Source of the DNA: Candidatus Uhrbacteria bacterium CG10_big_fil_rev_8_21_14_0_10_50_16 | GTDB lineage: Bacteria; Patescibacteriota; Patescibacteriia; UBA9934; UBA11717 | DNA length: 41,820 bases | Direction of reading: 5' to 3' | NCBI GenBank assembly: GCA_002774875.1 | Contig: PCYM01000004.1 | Location: 1-41,820 of the forward strand | Shown: one piece after another, positions 17,118 to 25,351 of the stretch | Position numbering within the stretch: the first letter of the stretch is position 1 | Layout: each line of letters opens with the position of its first letter | Notes under the pieces: generated by a model | Database searches by the model: none | Told to the model about the DNA's origin: nothing | What the model saw: the letters and a program-made list of their open reading frames with translations, nothing else | Made by a program: the position numbers and the translations under genes

Positions 17118-17348
17118 GGTTCGTCTAGAATTCGAACAGGGAACGTTCTTGCTCAGTTAGTTTGGCTGTCAGGACGTGTTGAAGCTCGGCCGTGTAGTGC
17201 GGCTCGCCTGCGCGCATTCTTGCCAGAGCCGCTGGAAGACCTTCGAATCGCCGCAGGGTTTGCACGGCTCAGGCGGGAACAAGTGGGGTTTCTGATCGAC
17301 ATGACCGCCGAGGCATCCCTGGCACTACAAGCTTTGTTGACTCGGTAG
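17118..17348 (+). pseudogene. GC-rich open frame without a clear start, possible gene remnant
   Basis: The 337-nt gap between the DUF3048 gene and prmC holds two terminators and this GC-rich stretch. One plus frame is open to a TAG at 17348 and reads plausibly as protein (RAFLPEPLEDLRIAAGFARL, REQVGFLIDMTAEASLALQ), with composition like the window's GC-rich orphan genes. I find no ATG or Shine-Dalgarno site in that frame after the terminator at 17117, and the frame continues backwards through the terminator into the DUF3048 gene. It may be the tail of a truncated orphan gene or chance openness of GC-rich DNA. Confidence 0.25.
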
Positions 17349-17354
17349 GAAGAG

Positions 17355-17400
17355 AAAAAAACGTGACCCGCGGCACATCTGTTGCGGGTCAAAACCTTTT
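17355..17400. terminator. Bidirectional terminator downstream of prmC
   Basis: GACCCGC (17365-17371) / GCGGGTC (17384-17390), with AAAACCTTTTT on the right and a run of A on the left that reads as T on the minus strand. It serves prmC. Confidence 0.8.
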
Positions 17401-18272
17401 TAGAAGTTTGAGAGGCAAACCACGCGCGGGAGGTTGGCGAGATCGGGGAGAATGGAGATCGTGGCGTGAGGAAGAATCTCTTGTACCATCGTCTCTACTA
17501 CCAACGCTTGTCGCGGATCAATCTCCAAAAGAATCTGTGTGTTTTGTGGAAAAGCCGTGCGTTTTGCAGTCCATTCCATGAGCATCTCGCGGTACAAATC
17601 GAGACCGTCGTTTTCATCCGACACGAGTGCTAGAATCGGCTCGTATTCAACCACCTCCTTGGGCGAATCTTCTAAGAGCTCAAACGTCAGGTAAGGAAGG
17701 TTTGCCAAGAGGATCACCTGGTCAAACCCGTGGAAGTACGCTGATTTCACTGGCTGCAACAAAGATCCCTGTTTAAATTCAATGAGGTGATCCACGTGCA
17801 GAGATCGAGCGTTCTTGCGTGCCACACTGAGCGAAGAATGAGAGATATCTGTGGCAATCACGTGTTGTTGTGTTTCTGCGGCGAGGGTAATGGCAACGGC
17901 GCCGGACCCTGTCCCAATATCTAAAAAGAGGGTGTGATGGGACAAGTTTTTGCTCACAAGACGCACCGCTTCTTCTACAAGGTGCTCGGTCTCAGGTCGC
18001 GGAATGAGGACGTGTTTGTCGACGATCAATCGACGGCCAAAAAAATATCGGTATCCAAGTAAGTAGGCCATCGGAACATCTTTTGCACGTTTGCGACCCA
18101 GACGCATAGCTTGCCGTACGACACGGCCCGACACAGAGGTTTCTGGGTGCGCTAGGAGTTCCTCGATTGAGCAGGAGCAGGCATGTGACACAAGTTGTCG
18201 TGCATCTTGGAGTGCGTAGGGACGATCCTGCAGACAATCGGCAATGGCCTGAATGAGCTGTAAACGATTCAT
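17400..18272 (-). CDS. prmC: Release factor glutamine methyltransferase PrmC
   Basis: Methylates the Gln of the GGQ motif in release factors. The 290-residue product has an N-terminal helical domain, then HVLIPRPETEHLVEEA, the SAM-binding LFLDIGTGSGAVAITLA and ATDIS. The substrate motif reads ANLPYLT, so the usual NPPY is NLPY here. The asparagine and tyrosine are kept while the first proline is lost. It is cotranscribed with its substrate gene prfA, 20 nt upstream, and rpmE, the standard arrangement. The first-methyl substrate specificity is taken from the family. Confidence 0.93.
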   Translation of the reverse strand: MNRLQLIQAIADCLQDRPYALQDARQLVSHACSCSIEELLAHPETSVSGRVVRQAMRLGRKRAKDVPMAYLLGYRYFFGRRLIVDKHVLIPRPETEHLVEEAVRLVSKNLSHHTLFLDIGTGSGAVAITLAAETQQHVIATDISHSSLSVARKNARSLHVDHLIEFKQGSLLQPVKSAYFHGFDQVILLANLPYLTFELLEDSPKEVVEYEPILALVSDENDGLDLYREMLMEWTAKRTAFPQNTQILLEIDPRQALVVETMVQEILPHATISILPDLANLPRVVCLSNF

Positions 18273-18292
18273 AAAAAAGACAGGCCGGGGGT

Positions 18293-19342
18293 TTAGGCAG
18301 CCTGTTCATCTCGTGCCGCTTTTTTAAGAGCGACAATAATTGGTTCAATATAGCCTTCCATAATCACGGGAAGATTATTCCAACTTTCCTTGATGCGATG
18401 ATCCGTGACGCGATCTTGTGGAAAGTTGTAGGTGCGGATTTTTTCGGATCGATCACCGGTACCGATTTGTGACCTTCGTGTCTCGTCTAGCTCCTTACGC
18501 TTTTCTTCTTCACGCAACTGGAACAAGCGCGCGCGCATGACGGCGAGGGCTTTGATTTTGTTTTGCGTTTGAGAACGTTCGTCCTGACAGGTCACAATAA
18601 TACCTGTTGGTCGATGGATGATTCTAATGGCCGAGTAGGTGGTATTGACGCTCTGGCCTCCTGCTCCCTGTGAGGTGGTTGCTTGGATGTCGAGTTCCGT
18701 CATGTCCATGTCAAACTCTTCTTCCTCAATTTTTGGCATAACCACAACACTCGCCGTGGATGTATGAATACGCCCGGCCTTTTCTGTTTCTGGAACACGT
18801 TGTACACGATGTACGCCAGATTCCCATTTAAGGTTTCCGTAGACGTCTTCGCCGGTCATTTCGATGATGGCTTCTTTGAGTCCTCCGAGTTCTGTCTCGC
18901 TCACGGTAATCACAGACGTTTTCCATCCCTGCATTTCTGCGTAGCGCATGTACATACGCATCAACTCACCGGCAAACAATGCTGCTTCGTCTCCTCCGGT
19001 TCCGGCACGGAATTCCAAAATCGCATCGTTTTTATCGATCGGGTCTGGTGGAATAAGTAATAATTCGAGTCGTTCCTCGAGCGCAATAAGGGACGGCTCA
19101 AGACTCTCCAGGATTCCCTGGGCCATGGTCTGCATCTCTGGATCTGTGTCCTCTTGAAGTTCGCGAGCTTCTTCTATGTTCGCTCGCGTGAAGTTGATTG
19201 TTTCTGCGAGTTCAACAATAGTGCAAACACGCTTGTAAGCGCGTGAGACATCTGCGTAATTTTTTTTGTCAGACAAAAGCTTGGGATCAGAGAGCTGATC
19301 TTCTAATTCCTGCTTTTCTTTTTTGTAATCATGAATAGCCAT
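18293..19342 (-). CDS. prfA: Peptide chain release factor 1
   Basis: Recognises UAA and UAG and triggers peptide release. The 349-residue product has the helical N-domain, the anticodon-like region [17 protein letters not shown], where PET stands in the place of the RF1 PxT tripeptide, and the GGQ loop in [17 protein letters not shown]. The RF2 SPF motif is absent. Around GGQ the usual GGQHVNTTDSA is changed to [11 protein letters not shown]. It is the middle gene of rpmE-prfA-prmC. TGA stops in the window imply that an RF2 exists elsewhere. Confidence 0.95.
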   Translation of the reverse strand: MAIHDYKKEKQELEDQLSDPKLLSDKKNYADVSRAYKRVCTIVELAETINFTRANIEEARELQEDTDPEMQTMAQGILESLEPSLIALEERLELLLIPPDPIDKNDAILEFRAGTGGDEAALFAGELMRMYMRYAEMQGWKTSVITVSETELGGLKEAIIEMTGEDVYGNLKWESGVHRVQRVPETEKAGRIHTSTASVVVMPKIEEEEFDMDMTELDIQATTSQGAGGQSVNTTYSAIRIIHRPTGIIVTCQDERSQTQNKIKALAVMRARLFQLREEEKRKELDETRRSQIGTGDRSEKIRTYNFPQDRVTDHRIKESWNNLPVIMEGYIEPIIVALKKAARDEQAA

Positions 19343-19356
19343 AACGTGATTCTATC

Positions 19357-19421
19357 AAAGAACCAAAGATCCGACCCGTACCCATAACCAGAGGTTGGGG
19401 TTCAGGCCGGATTTGGTCTTT
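19357..19421 (-). promoter_or_regulatory. Long hairpin between rpmE and prfA
   Basis: The rpmE stop codon begins one arm (minus strand AAAGACCAAATCCG, 19408-19421) that pairs with CGGATCTTTGGTTCTTT (19357-19373) with small bulges. The loop contains ACCCCAACC...GGTTATGGGT. There is no T run, so it is probably an mRNA structure affecting processing or prfA translation. Confidence 0.5.
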
Positions 19422-19716
19422 AGGAAATTTTGGTTTCTTCCTTTTGCTTATCTGCACGTTTTGCACGTCGTGCGGCAGTTTTCTCACTCTTCTTTCGAAG
19501 AGGGTCGCCTGATTGCTGCGCGGTTCGTGTTTCGAATCGTTCCACACGGTGAGCAGAGTCGAGGATACGCATGGTTCCTGTATAGAACGGATGGCACTTG
19601 TTGCACAATTCCGTTGTAATCTCACTCTTGGTGGATCCTGTCTCGAACGTATTCTCGCACGAGGTACATTTGACCGTCGCGGCGACTGTGTAGTTTGGGT
19701 GGATGTCGGATTTCAT
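19420..19716 (-). CDS. rpmE: Ribosomal protein L31 with basic C-terminal extension
   Basis: L31 bridges the two subunits. The 98-residue product contains the zinc-binding type: CTSC (residues 17-20) and [10 protein letters not shown] (38-47). Typical L31 is about 70 residues. Here an extra 30-residue Lys/Arg-rich tail ([20 protein letters not shown]) follows. First gene of rpmE-prfA-prmC. Its leader has a small hairpin, AACCG (19737-19741) with CGGTT (19724-19728) on the minus strand, ending 7 nt before the start codon, which could control translation. Confidence 0.93.
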   Translation of the reverse strand: MKSDIHPNYTVAATVKCTSCENTFETGSTKSEITTELCNKCHPFYTGTMRILDSAHRVERFETRTAQQSGDPLRKKSEKTAARRAKRADKQKEETKIS

Positions 19717-19757
19717 AAGGTAAAACCGCTTGTATACGGTTCATTAAGTGTGACGGG

Positions 19758-19786
19758 ATAGTAGCAGGAGAGCGCATTTGCGTCAA
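19758..19786 (-). promoter_or_regulatory. Promoter of rpmE-prfA-prmC
   Basis: Minus strand TTGACG (19781-19786), 17-nt spacer, TACTAT (19758-19763). Confidence 0.7.
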
Positions 19787-19844
19787 GTCGCAACTCAGAA
19801 ATACGACGGTCGTGTCGTAATTATCGCCAAAAGATGCATCTCTA

Positions 19845-19873
19845 TTGACAAAAACCTCCCCATTTCCTATACT
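19845..19873 (+). promoter_or_regulatory. Promoter of rpsB-tsf
   Basis: Consensus TTGACA (19845-19850), 17-nt spacer, TATACT (19868-19873). The transcript would have a leader of about 95 nt. Confidence 0.85.
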
Positions 19874-19879
19874 TGCGCT

Positions 19880-19973
19880 AGCTTAATCACACAGGCTTGT
19901 GCGTAACAGATGTGGTCCTGCCCAGAAACCTGGGTCCCAGATCTGGCACAACCCAACGAACAAGGATCAACCT
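19880..19973 (+). promoter_or_regulatory. Structured rpsB leader
   Basis: The leader can fold CCCAG-AAAC-CTGGG (19921-19934) and the palindrome CCAGATCTGG (about 19937-19946), with a weaker CACAGGCTTGTG upstream. Ribosomal protein S2 represses its own operon in some bacteria; that this leader is the target is inference. Confidence 0.45.
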
Positions 19974-20717
19974 ATGTCCACAAAACTTCCTACAATGGAG
20001 GAGTTATTACAGGCAGGTGCGCACTTTGGCCACCTCGCCTCCCGATGGCACCCTAAAATGGGTGAGTTTATTTTTGGTAAGCGTCAGGGCGTCCATATCA
20101 TTGATTTGGAGAAAACGCTTGAGCAGCTTGAGAAGGTTACAGGATACGTAGAGCAATTGGTTGCCAATAACGGAAATATTTTGTTTCTTGGTACCAAGGC
20201 GCAGACAAAAGGGTATGTGCGAGAAGCGGCAGACCGTTGCGGGATGCCCTACGTTACGGAGCGATGGTTGGGAGGAACACTCACAAACTTTGTTGAAATT
20301 TCAAAGTTGATCAAGCGTTACCATATGCTCAAGCGGATGTTTGAGACGGGTGAGATGCAGAAGAAGTACAGCAAGCGTGAGCAATTGACGTTTGAGCGAG
20401 AGATTGCAGATTTGGAGATCCGCATTGGAGGGCTTAAGACGCTCGACAAGGAACCAGACGCCATTGCCGTGTTTGACGTGCGATCAGAGATGACGGCGAT
20501 TAAAGAAGCAAACCGAAAGGGTATCCCTGTGGTTGCTATTTGTGACACGAACGTGAATCCATTGGTTGTGCAGCACGTGATCCCTGCAAATGACGATGCA
20601 ATTAAGTCGATCGAGATGATGACAGACCTTATTGCTGCTGCCGTGTTGGAGGGAAAGAAGAACCGTATAGTTCCTCAAAAGGCCGCTCCTGTTATTGCAA
20701 AGGCGGCGATCAAATAA
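19974..20717 (+). CDS. rpsB: Ribosomal protein S2
   Basis: Small-subunit protein needed for late 30S assembly. The 247-residue product starts MSTKLPTMEELLQAGAHFGH and shows WHPKMGEFIFGKRQGVHIIDLEKT, LFLGTKAQTKGYVREAA, RWLGGTLTNF and PDAIAVFDV, then VAICDTNVNP. Length is normal. The ATG at 19974 is the family start; the upstream extension of the frame is leader RNA. Followed 44 nt later by tsf, the usual partner. Confidence 0.97.
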   Translation: MSTKLPTMEELLQAGAHFGHLASRWHPKMGEFIFGKRQGVHIIDLEKTLEQLEKVTGYVEQLVANNGNILFLGTKAQTKGYVREAADRCGMPYVTERWLGGTLTNFVEISKLIKRYHMLKRMFETGEMQKKYSKREQLTFEREIADLEIRIGGLKTLDKEPDAIAVFDVRSEMTAIKEANRKGIPVVAICDTNVNPLVVQHVIPANDDAIKSIEMMTDLIAAAVLEGKKNRIVPQKAAPVIAKAAIK

Positions 20718-20761
20718 GGCAGTCGTGTTGCAAAATAAAATTCATTAAAGAAAACGCATGT

Positions 20762-21400
20762 ATGGCAATTGATGCAAAAACCGTTGCAGAGTTACGCGAG
20801 CGTACGGGTGCAGGGATGATGGTTGTAAAGAAAGCACTTGAGGAAGCAAACGGAGATACCGATAAAGCGATCGAGATCCTTAAAGAAAAAGGTGCGGCCA
20901 AGGCAGCAAAACGTGCAGGTCGTTCTACGAGCGAGGGACTCATTTACAGCTACATCCACGGAAACGGAAAGTTGGGTGTGATGTTGGAACTACAGTGTGA
21001 GACGGACTTTGTGGCATTAAACGAACAATTCGCCGAATTGGCACGTCAATTGGCGATGCATATTGCGGCGTCTGATCCTCAGTATTTGGATGTCGAGTCT
21101 GTGCCCGTTGAGGTGATGGAAAAAGCGAAAGCGGATTTTGCCAAGGAAGCCGATGGAAAGCCGGCAGAAGTGGTGGCGAAGATTGTGGAAGGAAAGATTG
21201 CAAAATGGTTGGGAGAGCAGGTGCTGTTGAATCAAGAGTTTGTAATGGACGAGGAGAAGACGATTCAGCAGGTGATTACGGATGCAATCGCCAAGATTGG
21301 TGAGAACATTCGCGTGAGCCGATTTGCTCGGTTTAACATCGAGGGAGGAATGAATGCGTGCGAGGCCGCACCGTTTACGCCAGAACCAGAAGAGGAATAA
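20762..21400 (+). CDS. tsf: Elongation factor Ts
   Basis: Nucleotide-exchange factor for EF-Tu. The N-terminal UBA-like domain reads VAELRERTGAGMMVVKKALEE and is followed by the KAAKRAGRSTSEGLI linker and the conserved ELQCETDFVALNEQF. The protein has 212 residues against about 280 in E. coli, matching the short form in which one of the two core subdomains is reduced. It ends with an acidic tail (PFTPEPEEE). Second gene of rpsB-tsf, with a terminator after it. Confidence 0.96.
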   Translation: MAIDAKTVAELRERTGAGMMVVKKALEEANGDTDKAIEILKEKGAAKAAKRAGRSTSEGLIYSYIHGNGKLGVMLELQCETDFVALNEQFAELARQLAMHIAASDPQYLDVESVPVEVMEKAKADFAKEADGKPAEVVAKIVEGKIAKWLGEQVLLNQEFVMDEEKTIQQVITDAIAKIGENIRVSRFARFNIEGGMNACEAAPFTPEPEEE

Positions 21401-21426
21401 TTGAATATTTGACCAAGTTGATATAG

Positions 21427-21458
21427 CTCCCAGTCAAACGGCTGGGAGTTTTGTTTTT
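21427..21458 (+). terminator. Intrinsic terminator of rpsB-tsf
   Basis: CTCCCAG (21427-21433) / CTGGGAG (21442-21448) followed by TTTTGTTTTT. Confidence 0.9.
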
Positions 21459-21509
21459 CAATGGATGGGTCATTGTTTCTACGTATTACGTCGATGATTT
21501 AAGACTGTG

Positions 21510-21543
21510 TATCAAGAGTGCCATACCTGCGACAAATCTGATA
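21510..21543. promoter_or_regulatory. 34-bp dyad upstream of gap, copy 1
   Basis: TATCA-N4-TGCCATA-CC-TGCGACA-N4-TGATA. The outer TATCA/TGATA pair is exact, the inner arms are degenerate. The layout is the same as copy 2, which starts 109 bp further on. Confidence 0.55.
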
Positions 21544-21618
21544 TGCGTAACGTGCAGTTCTTGGGGCGGTTAGAAGCATTATGTACCCGAACATAAAAGA
21601 TGAGAGTAAGAAATTTTG

Positions 21619-21652
21619 TATCAAAAATGTCGTAGGTACGACAAAAGTGATA
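21619..21652. promoter_or_regulatory. 34-bp dyad upstream of gap, copy 2
   Basis: TATCA-N4-TGTCGTA-GG-TACGACA-N4-TGATA, with a perfect inner 7-bp inverted repeat (21628-21643). It lies about 70 bp before the gap -10 box. The 290-nt gap between the tsf terminator and gap holds only these two dyads, the promoter and one DnaA-box match (TGTGGATAA, 21660-21668). It is probably an operator pair; a recombination site is a less likely alternative. Confidence 0.6.
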
Positions 21653-21718
21653 TGCGGACTGTGGATAAGTATTAGTAGTAACTATCAACTGCTATCTATG
21701 TCGCCAATCGTCCCATTT

Positions 21719-21727
21719 TGTTATACT
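21719..21727 (+). promoter_or_regulatory. Extended -10 promoter of the glycolysis operon
   Basis: TGT-TATACT, 23 nt before the gap ATG. There is no good -35 box, which fits either the extended -10 type or activation by a factor bound at the upstream dyads. Confidence 0.6.
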
Positions 21728-21750
21728 ACACACATTCGCAAACATTTTTT

Positions 21751-22758
21751 ATGCCAAACATTGCTATTAATGGATTCGGTCGCATCGGTCGCAACACACT
21801 TAAGGTGGGCCTGGGAAAACCTGGGTTTACGGTTGTGGCGATTAACGATCTCACGAGCCCCGCGATTCTTGCGGCGCTTTTACAAAACGATACCGTGCAC
21901 GGACGCTACCAAAAACGTGTAACGCATGGTGAGAATTGGATCGCTATTAACGGAAAAAAAATACCCGTGTTGAGTGAACGTGATCCCTCAAAACTCCCTT
22001 GGAAGAAGATGAAGGTGGATGTTGTATTGGAATGTACGGGATTTTTTACCACACAAGAATCGGCAGGCGCACATGTAAAAGCAGGCGCCAAAGGCGTGAT
22101 TATTAGCGCACCATCAAAGGGCGGAGATGTCCCAACGTATGTAAAAGGTGTTAATCACGAGGGGTTAAAAGGAGAGACGGCAACCGTGATTGACAATGCA
22201 TCTTGTACCACTAATTGCACCGCACCGGTGATGGCGATTTTAGAAGAAGCATTTGGTGTGGAGAAAGCGATGATGTCTACAATTCACGCGTACACATCAA
22301 CGCAAGTTTTGCAGGACGGACCCTCCAAGGATCCTCGACGTGCGCGCGCGGCGGCGGCTAACATTGTGCCAACATCCACAGGCGCGGCGATTGCGGTCAC
22401 AGAGGCAATCCCAGAGCTTAAAGATCGATTTGATGGCATGGCGTTCCGTGTACCAGTGATTGATGGATCAGTAACGGATTTTACGGTTATTTTGAAGAAA
22501 AACGTCACGGCGGCACAAGTGAATGCGGCATTAAAACGTGCGTCAAAACTTCCACGTTGGAAGGGTGTTTTGGAAGTCACCGACGAGCCGCTGGTAAGCT
22601 CTGATATTATTGGAAACCCCGCGTCGTCAATTGTGAACTCAGATTTGACGATGGTGGTAGATGGAGACATGGTGAAGGTTGTGGCGTGGTACGACAACGA
22701 ATGGGGATACTCAACACGTCTTGCGGAGATGGCGGTCTTATACGGTAAGACACGTTAA
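21751..22758 (+). CDS. gap: Glyceraldehyde-3-phosphate dehydrogenase, type I
   Basis: Oxidises glyceraldehyde 3-phosphate to 1,3-bisphosphoglycerate. The 335-residue product has the NAD-binding INGFGRIGRN at residue 6, catalytic Cys152 in NASCTTNC and His179 in MSTIHAYT, and the S-loop ARAAAANIVPTSTGAA, ending in WYDNEWGYSTRL. An Asp follows the second strand (VAINDLTS), as in NAD-using enzymes. It is the first gene of a seven-gene operon of lower glycolysis and has the operator-like dyads upstream. Confidence 0.96.
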   Translation: MPNIAINGFGRIGRNTLKVGLGKPGFTVVAINDLTSPAILAALLQNDTVHGRYQKRVTHGENWIAINGKKIPVLSERDPSKLPWKKMKVDVVLECTGFFTTQESAGAHVKAGAKGVIISAPSKGGDVPTYVKGVNHEGLKGETATVIDNASCTTNCTAPVMAILEEAFGVEKAMMSTIHAYTSTQVLQDGPSKDPRRARAAAANIVPTSTGAAIAVTEAIPELKDRFDGMAFRVPVIDGSVTDFTVILKKNVTAAQVNAALKRASKLPRWKGVLEVTDEPLVSSDIIGNPASSIVNSDLTMVVDGDMVKVVAWYDNEWGYSTRLAEMAVLYGKTR

Positions 22759-22759
22759 C

Positions 22760-23695
22760 ATGGAATCGGTCCCGCTCATGGGTGGTATTGGTTGGGAGGT
22801 CTTTGACCTGATCATCTTTGGGTTTCTTGTTGGGACGGGTGTGCTTGTTGCAGAACTTACGGCGCGTGCTCGGTTTCGGGGTTGGCATTGGTGGCGTATT
22901 TCGGTTGTTGTGTTGTTGCTCATGTCTTGGCTGACGGTCTTTTACGGATCGTTCATTGAGCCACACATTTTGCGTACGCACGAACAGTATATTGATATTG
23001 CAAAAGGAAACGCGGATCGAGATGTTCGCGTGATCGTATTTGCCGATCCGCATGCCGGCCCATACAAACACGAGGCATGGGCACAGAAAGTAGTGGATCA
23101 GATCAATGCGATTGACGCAGAAGTCGTTTTGATTATTGGTGACTATGTGTTTAATGCGACGGAGCAGGTGGAGATGCTGGCGCCCTACAGTCAAATCAAC
23201 AAGCCCGTGTATGCGGTGTTGGGGAACCACGACCAGGAGTTTGCCGACGCAAATCAGGTTGCAGCGGCGATGGGATCATACGGGATTCACATGTTGCGTA
23301 ACGCTTCGGAACCGTTTGTGTTTGAGAGTGGTGCTGTGGTGAATTTTGTGGGGATTGATGATGTGTGGTTTACGCCGGATCCGATCAAAGCACTTGGAGA
23401 AGCTCAACCGGATCAACCGACGATCATGTTGGCACACAACCCCGATTACATTTTGGACCCAACGTCGGATCAGGCAGATTTGGTGATCTCGGGTCATACA
23501 CATTGTGGACAGATTCGTTTACCATGGTTGGGACCTGTGCCGCCGTTACCGACGGTGCTGGGCCGTGGCTGGGATTGTGGTCTGTACTCGTATGACGGAG
23601 GCCAGCTCTGGATTACGCCGGGTGTTGGAGAGACAGGACCGCGGGCGCGGCTGTTTAATCCTCCAACGATTGATATACTTACTCTTCATTTATAG
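22760..23695 (+). CDS. Membrane-anchored calcineurin-like metallophosphoesterase (YkuE/YaeI type)
   Basis: Starts one base after the gap stop. About two N-terminal membrane segments (VFDLIIFGFLVGTGVLVAEL; ISVVVLLLMSWLTVFYG) precede a complete phosphoesterase domain. The metal ligands are in FADPHAG, IIGDYVF, LGNHDQE, LAHNPDY and SGHTHCGQIRLPW. The last block and PRARLFNPPTIDILTL are characteristic of the YkuE group, some members of which act on lipid-linked phosphates. The classical first motif is DxH, here DPH. The substrate is unknown. Its place between gap and pgk suggests coregulation and not necessarily a glycolytic reaction. Confidence 0.9.
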   Translation: MESVPLMGGIGWEVFDLIIFGFLVGTGVLVAELTARARFRGWHWWRISVVVLLLMSWLTVFYGSFIEPHILRTHEQYIDIAKGNADRDVRVIVFADPHAGPYKHEAWAQKVVDQINAIDAEVVLIIGDYVFNATEQVEMLAPYSQINKPVYAVLGNHDQEFADANQVAAAMGSYGIHMLRNASEPFVFESGAVVNFVGIDDVWFTPDPIKALGEAQPDQPTIMLAHNPDYILDPTSDQADLVISGHTHCGQIRLPWLGPVPPLPTVLGRGWDCGLYSYDGGQLWITPGVGETGPRARLFNPPTIDILTLHL

Positions 23696-23699
23696 CGAT

Positions 23700-24164
23700 A
23701 TGCGTTTACCAAACGTACAACGTATCAGTTTCTTCGTGCTTCGTGTTGTTTCTGGTTTATTGTTTTTTGCTTCAGGCCTTGGAAAAATTCTCACGGATTG
23801 GTCGGCGACTGGTTATTTGAATGCGGCTAGCGGTCCATTTGCAGGATTCTTTCAATCCATGGCGGGTAGCCCCGTGGTGGACGCATTAAATTCCTGGGGG
23901 ATGTTGCTCATTGGGGTTGCATTGATCATTGGGTTTGGAACACGAATCGCGCTGTTTTTTGCAGCTCTGTTGATGGTGCTCTATTACTTTGCCCAGTTTG
24001 AGGCAAATACCGCGCATGGTCTGATCGACGAACACGTGATGTATTTCGTTGCGTTTTTTGTGATGGCGGCACATTCTGTTGGAGCTGTTTGGGGAGTCGA
24101 TGCATGGGTCATGAGGCAAAAATGGTTTAAGAAAACGCCTTGGCTCGCCTACCTTATTGGATAA
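23700..24164 (+). CDS. DoxX family membrane protein
   Basis: 154 residues with four membrane spans. The N-terminal LRVVSGLLFFASGLGKILTD and the middle LLIGVALIIGFGTRIALFFA are typical of DoxX/TQO small subunit-like proteins, whose function is mostly unknown (membrane-bound redox partners in some organisms). The start at 23700 lies five bases behind the phosphoesterase stop, and its TAA shares a base with the pgk ATG, so translation is coupled. A TATACT at 23674-23679 in the end of the upstream gene might give an internal promoter. Confidence 0.85.
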   Translation: MRLPNVQRISFFVLRVVSGLLFFASGLGKILTDWSATGYLNAASGPFAGFFQSMAGSPVVDALNSWGMLLIGVALIIGFGTRIALFFAALLMVLYYFAQFEANTAHGLIDEHVMYFVAFFVMAAHSVGAVWGVDAWVMRQKWFKKTPWLAYLIG

Positions 24165-25351
24165 TGTCTGTACGTACAGTTAATTTTGCGTCTCTGTCTG
24201 GAAAACGTGTTTTGTTGCGTGTTGATTTGGATTTGCCTGTAGAGCAAGGAGTTGTGCCACCAGGGCTTGTTCGATTTGATTCGGCTCTTGCGACGATTCA
24301 GCAACTTCAAGCGGCAGGTGCTCGCGTGATTGTCATGGGACATCGTGGGCGACCAGAGGGTGTGGATCTGGAGATGAGCATTTTGCCGATTGCGCAGGCG
24401 CTCATGGTGAAGCTACCAAAAGAATCTGCGCGATTTGTGGCTATGGGAGATCAAAAAGATCTTGTGGCTGCAACACAGGTGATGGCCAAAGGGGATGTCT
24501 TAATTTTAGAGAATCTCCGGTTTCATCCAGGTGAGCAGAAAAATGATCCTACCTTTGCAAAGCAACTCGCCGCACTTGGGGACGTGTATATGGATGATGC
24601 ATTTGGGAATTGTCACAGAGATCATGCGAGTATGACAGGTATTACGCAGTTTTTGGAGAGCTTTGCGGGGCCAACGATCGTACGTGAATTGGAGGCATTA
24701 GAGCCTGTTCGATCTGTAAAAACGCATCCGTACGTGGCGATTGTTGGTGGAAAGAAAATAGCATCAAAGCTGCATGCGCTCACCGCATTGCTGAAAGAGG
24801 CGGACGTTGTATTTGTAGGTGGATCAATTGCGACGACGTTTTTTGTGGCACAAGGATTGAATGTCGGTGCGTCGTTATATGTACCGGAAGACGTTGCATT
24901 GGCGGAGTTACTGTTGCAGCACACGTCTTTACGGTTGCCGGTGGACGTTGTCGTAAAAAAGCCGGACGGAACGTATGCGGGGATTTTATTGGAGGCGATC
25001 GAACCTACAGATGTGATTGTGGATCTAGGATCCGAATCTGTTTTGCGCATGCGTACGGAATTAGAAAAAGCCAAGATGATTTTATGGAACGGTCCTGTGG
25101 GTATTATTGAGGAGCCAGCGTCACGCGTTGGATCCGATGCGATTGCGCACCTTGTCGCAGAATTTGCACGCGGCGCTGTATATGGCGTGGTTGGTGGAGG
25201 GAACACCGTTGGGTTACTGGAGGAGTTACGGCTTACGGATTTTATCGATCATGTCTCAACAGGCGGCGGAGCTATGTTAGAATATGTGGGAGGGCAAACA
25301 TTGCCTGCGCTTGAAGTACTTAAGGAGGAAACCTATGTCAGACAAAATTGA
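24164..25351 (+). CDS. pgk: Phosphoglycerate kinase
   Basis: Transfers the acyl phosphate of 1,3-bisphosphoglycerate to ADP. The 395-residue product shows RVDLDLPVEQG (usual RVDFNVP), VIVMGHRGRPEG, LENLRFHPGEQKND, DDAFGNCHRDHAS, AIVGGKKIASKL, WNGPVGIIE and the C-terminal VVGGGNTVGLL with STGGGAMLEYVGG. The signature motifs are present but several residues differ from the common consensus, as in divergent CPR enzymes. The TAATG overlap with doxX decides the start. The ribosome-binding site of eno lies inside its last codons. Confidence 0.94.
   Translation: MSVRTVNFASLSGKRVLLRVDLDLPVEQGVVPPGLVRFDSALATIQQLQAAGARVIVMGHRGRPEGVDLEMSILPIAQALMVKLPKESARFVAMGDQKDLVAATQVMAKGDVLILENLRFHPGEQKNDPTFAKQLAALGDVYMDDAFGNCHRDHASMTGITQFLESFAGPTIVRELEALEPVRSVKTHPYVAIVGGKKIASKLHALTALLKEADVVFVGGSIATTFFVAQGLNVGASLYVPEDVALAELLLQHTSLRLPVDVVVKKPDGTYAGILLEAIEPTDVIVDLGSESVLRMRTELEKAKMILWNGPVGIIEEPASRVGSDAIAHLVAEFARGAVYGVVGGGNTVGLLEELRLTDFIDHVSTGGGAMLEYVGGQTLPALEVLKEETYVRQN

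Noticed and set aside
17080-17160. tRNA-like GTTCGAATTC on the minus strand
   Set aside because: The T-arm stem does not pair and no acceptor or anticodon arm can be drawn.
17153-17392. 79-aa minus-strand ORF after prmC
   Set aside because: It lies behind the prmC terminator, has no ribosome-binding site, and is probably openness of GC-rich DNA.
21449-21750. Replication origin in the tsf-gap intergenic region
   Set aside because: Only one good DnaA box (21660-21668) is present. Roughly one match per window is expected by chance and a second lies at 41759. There is no gene-strand switch here and no dnaA or dnaN nearby.
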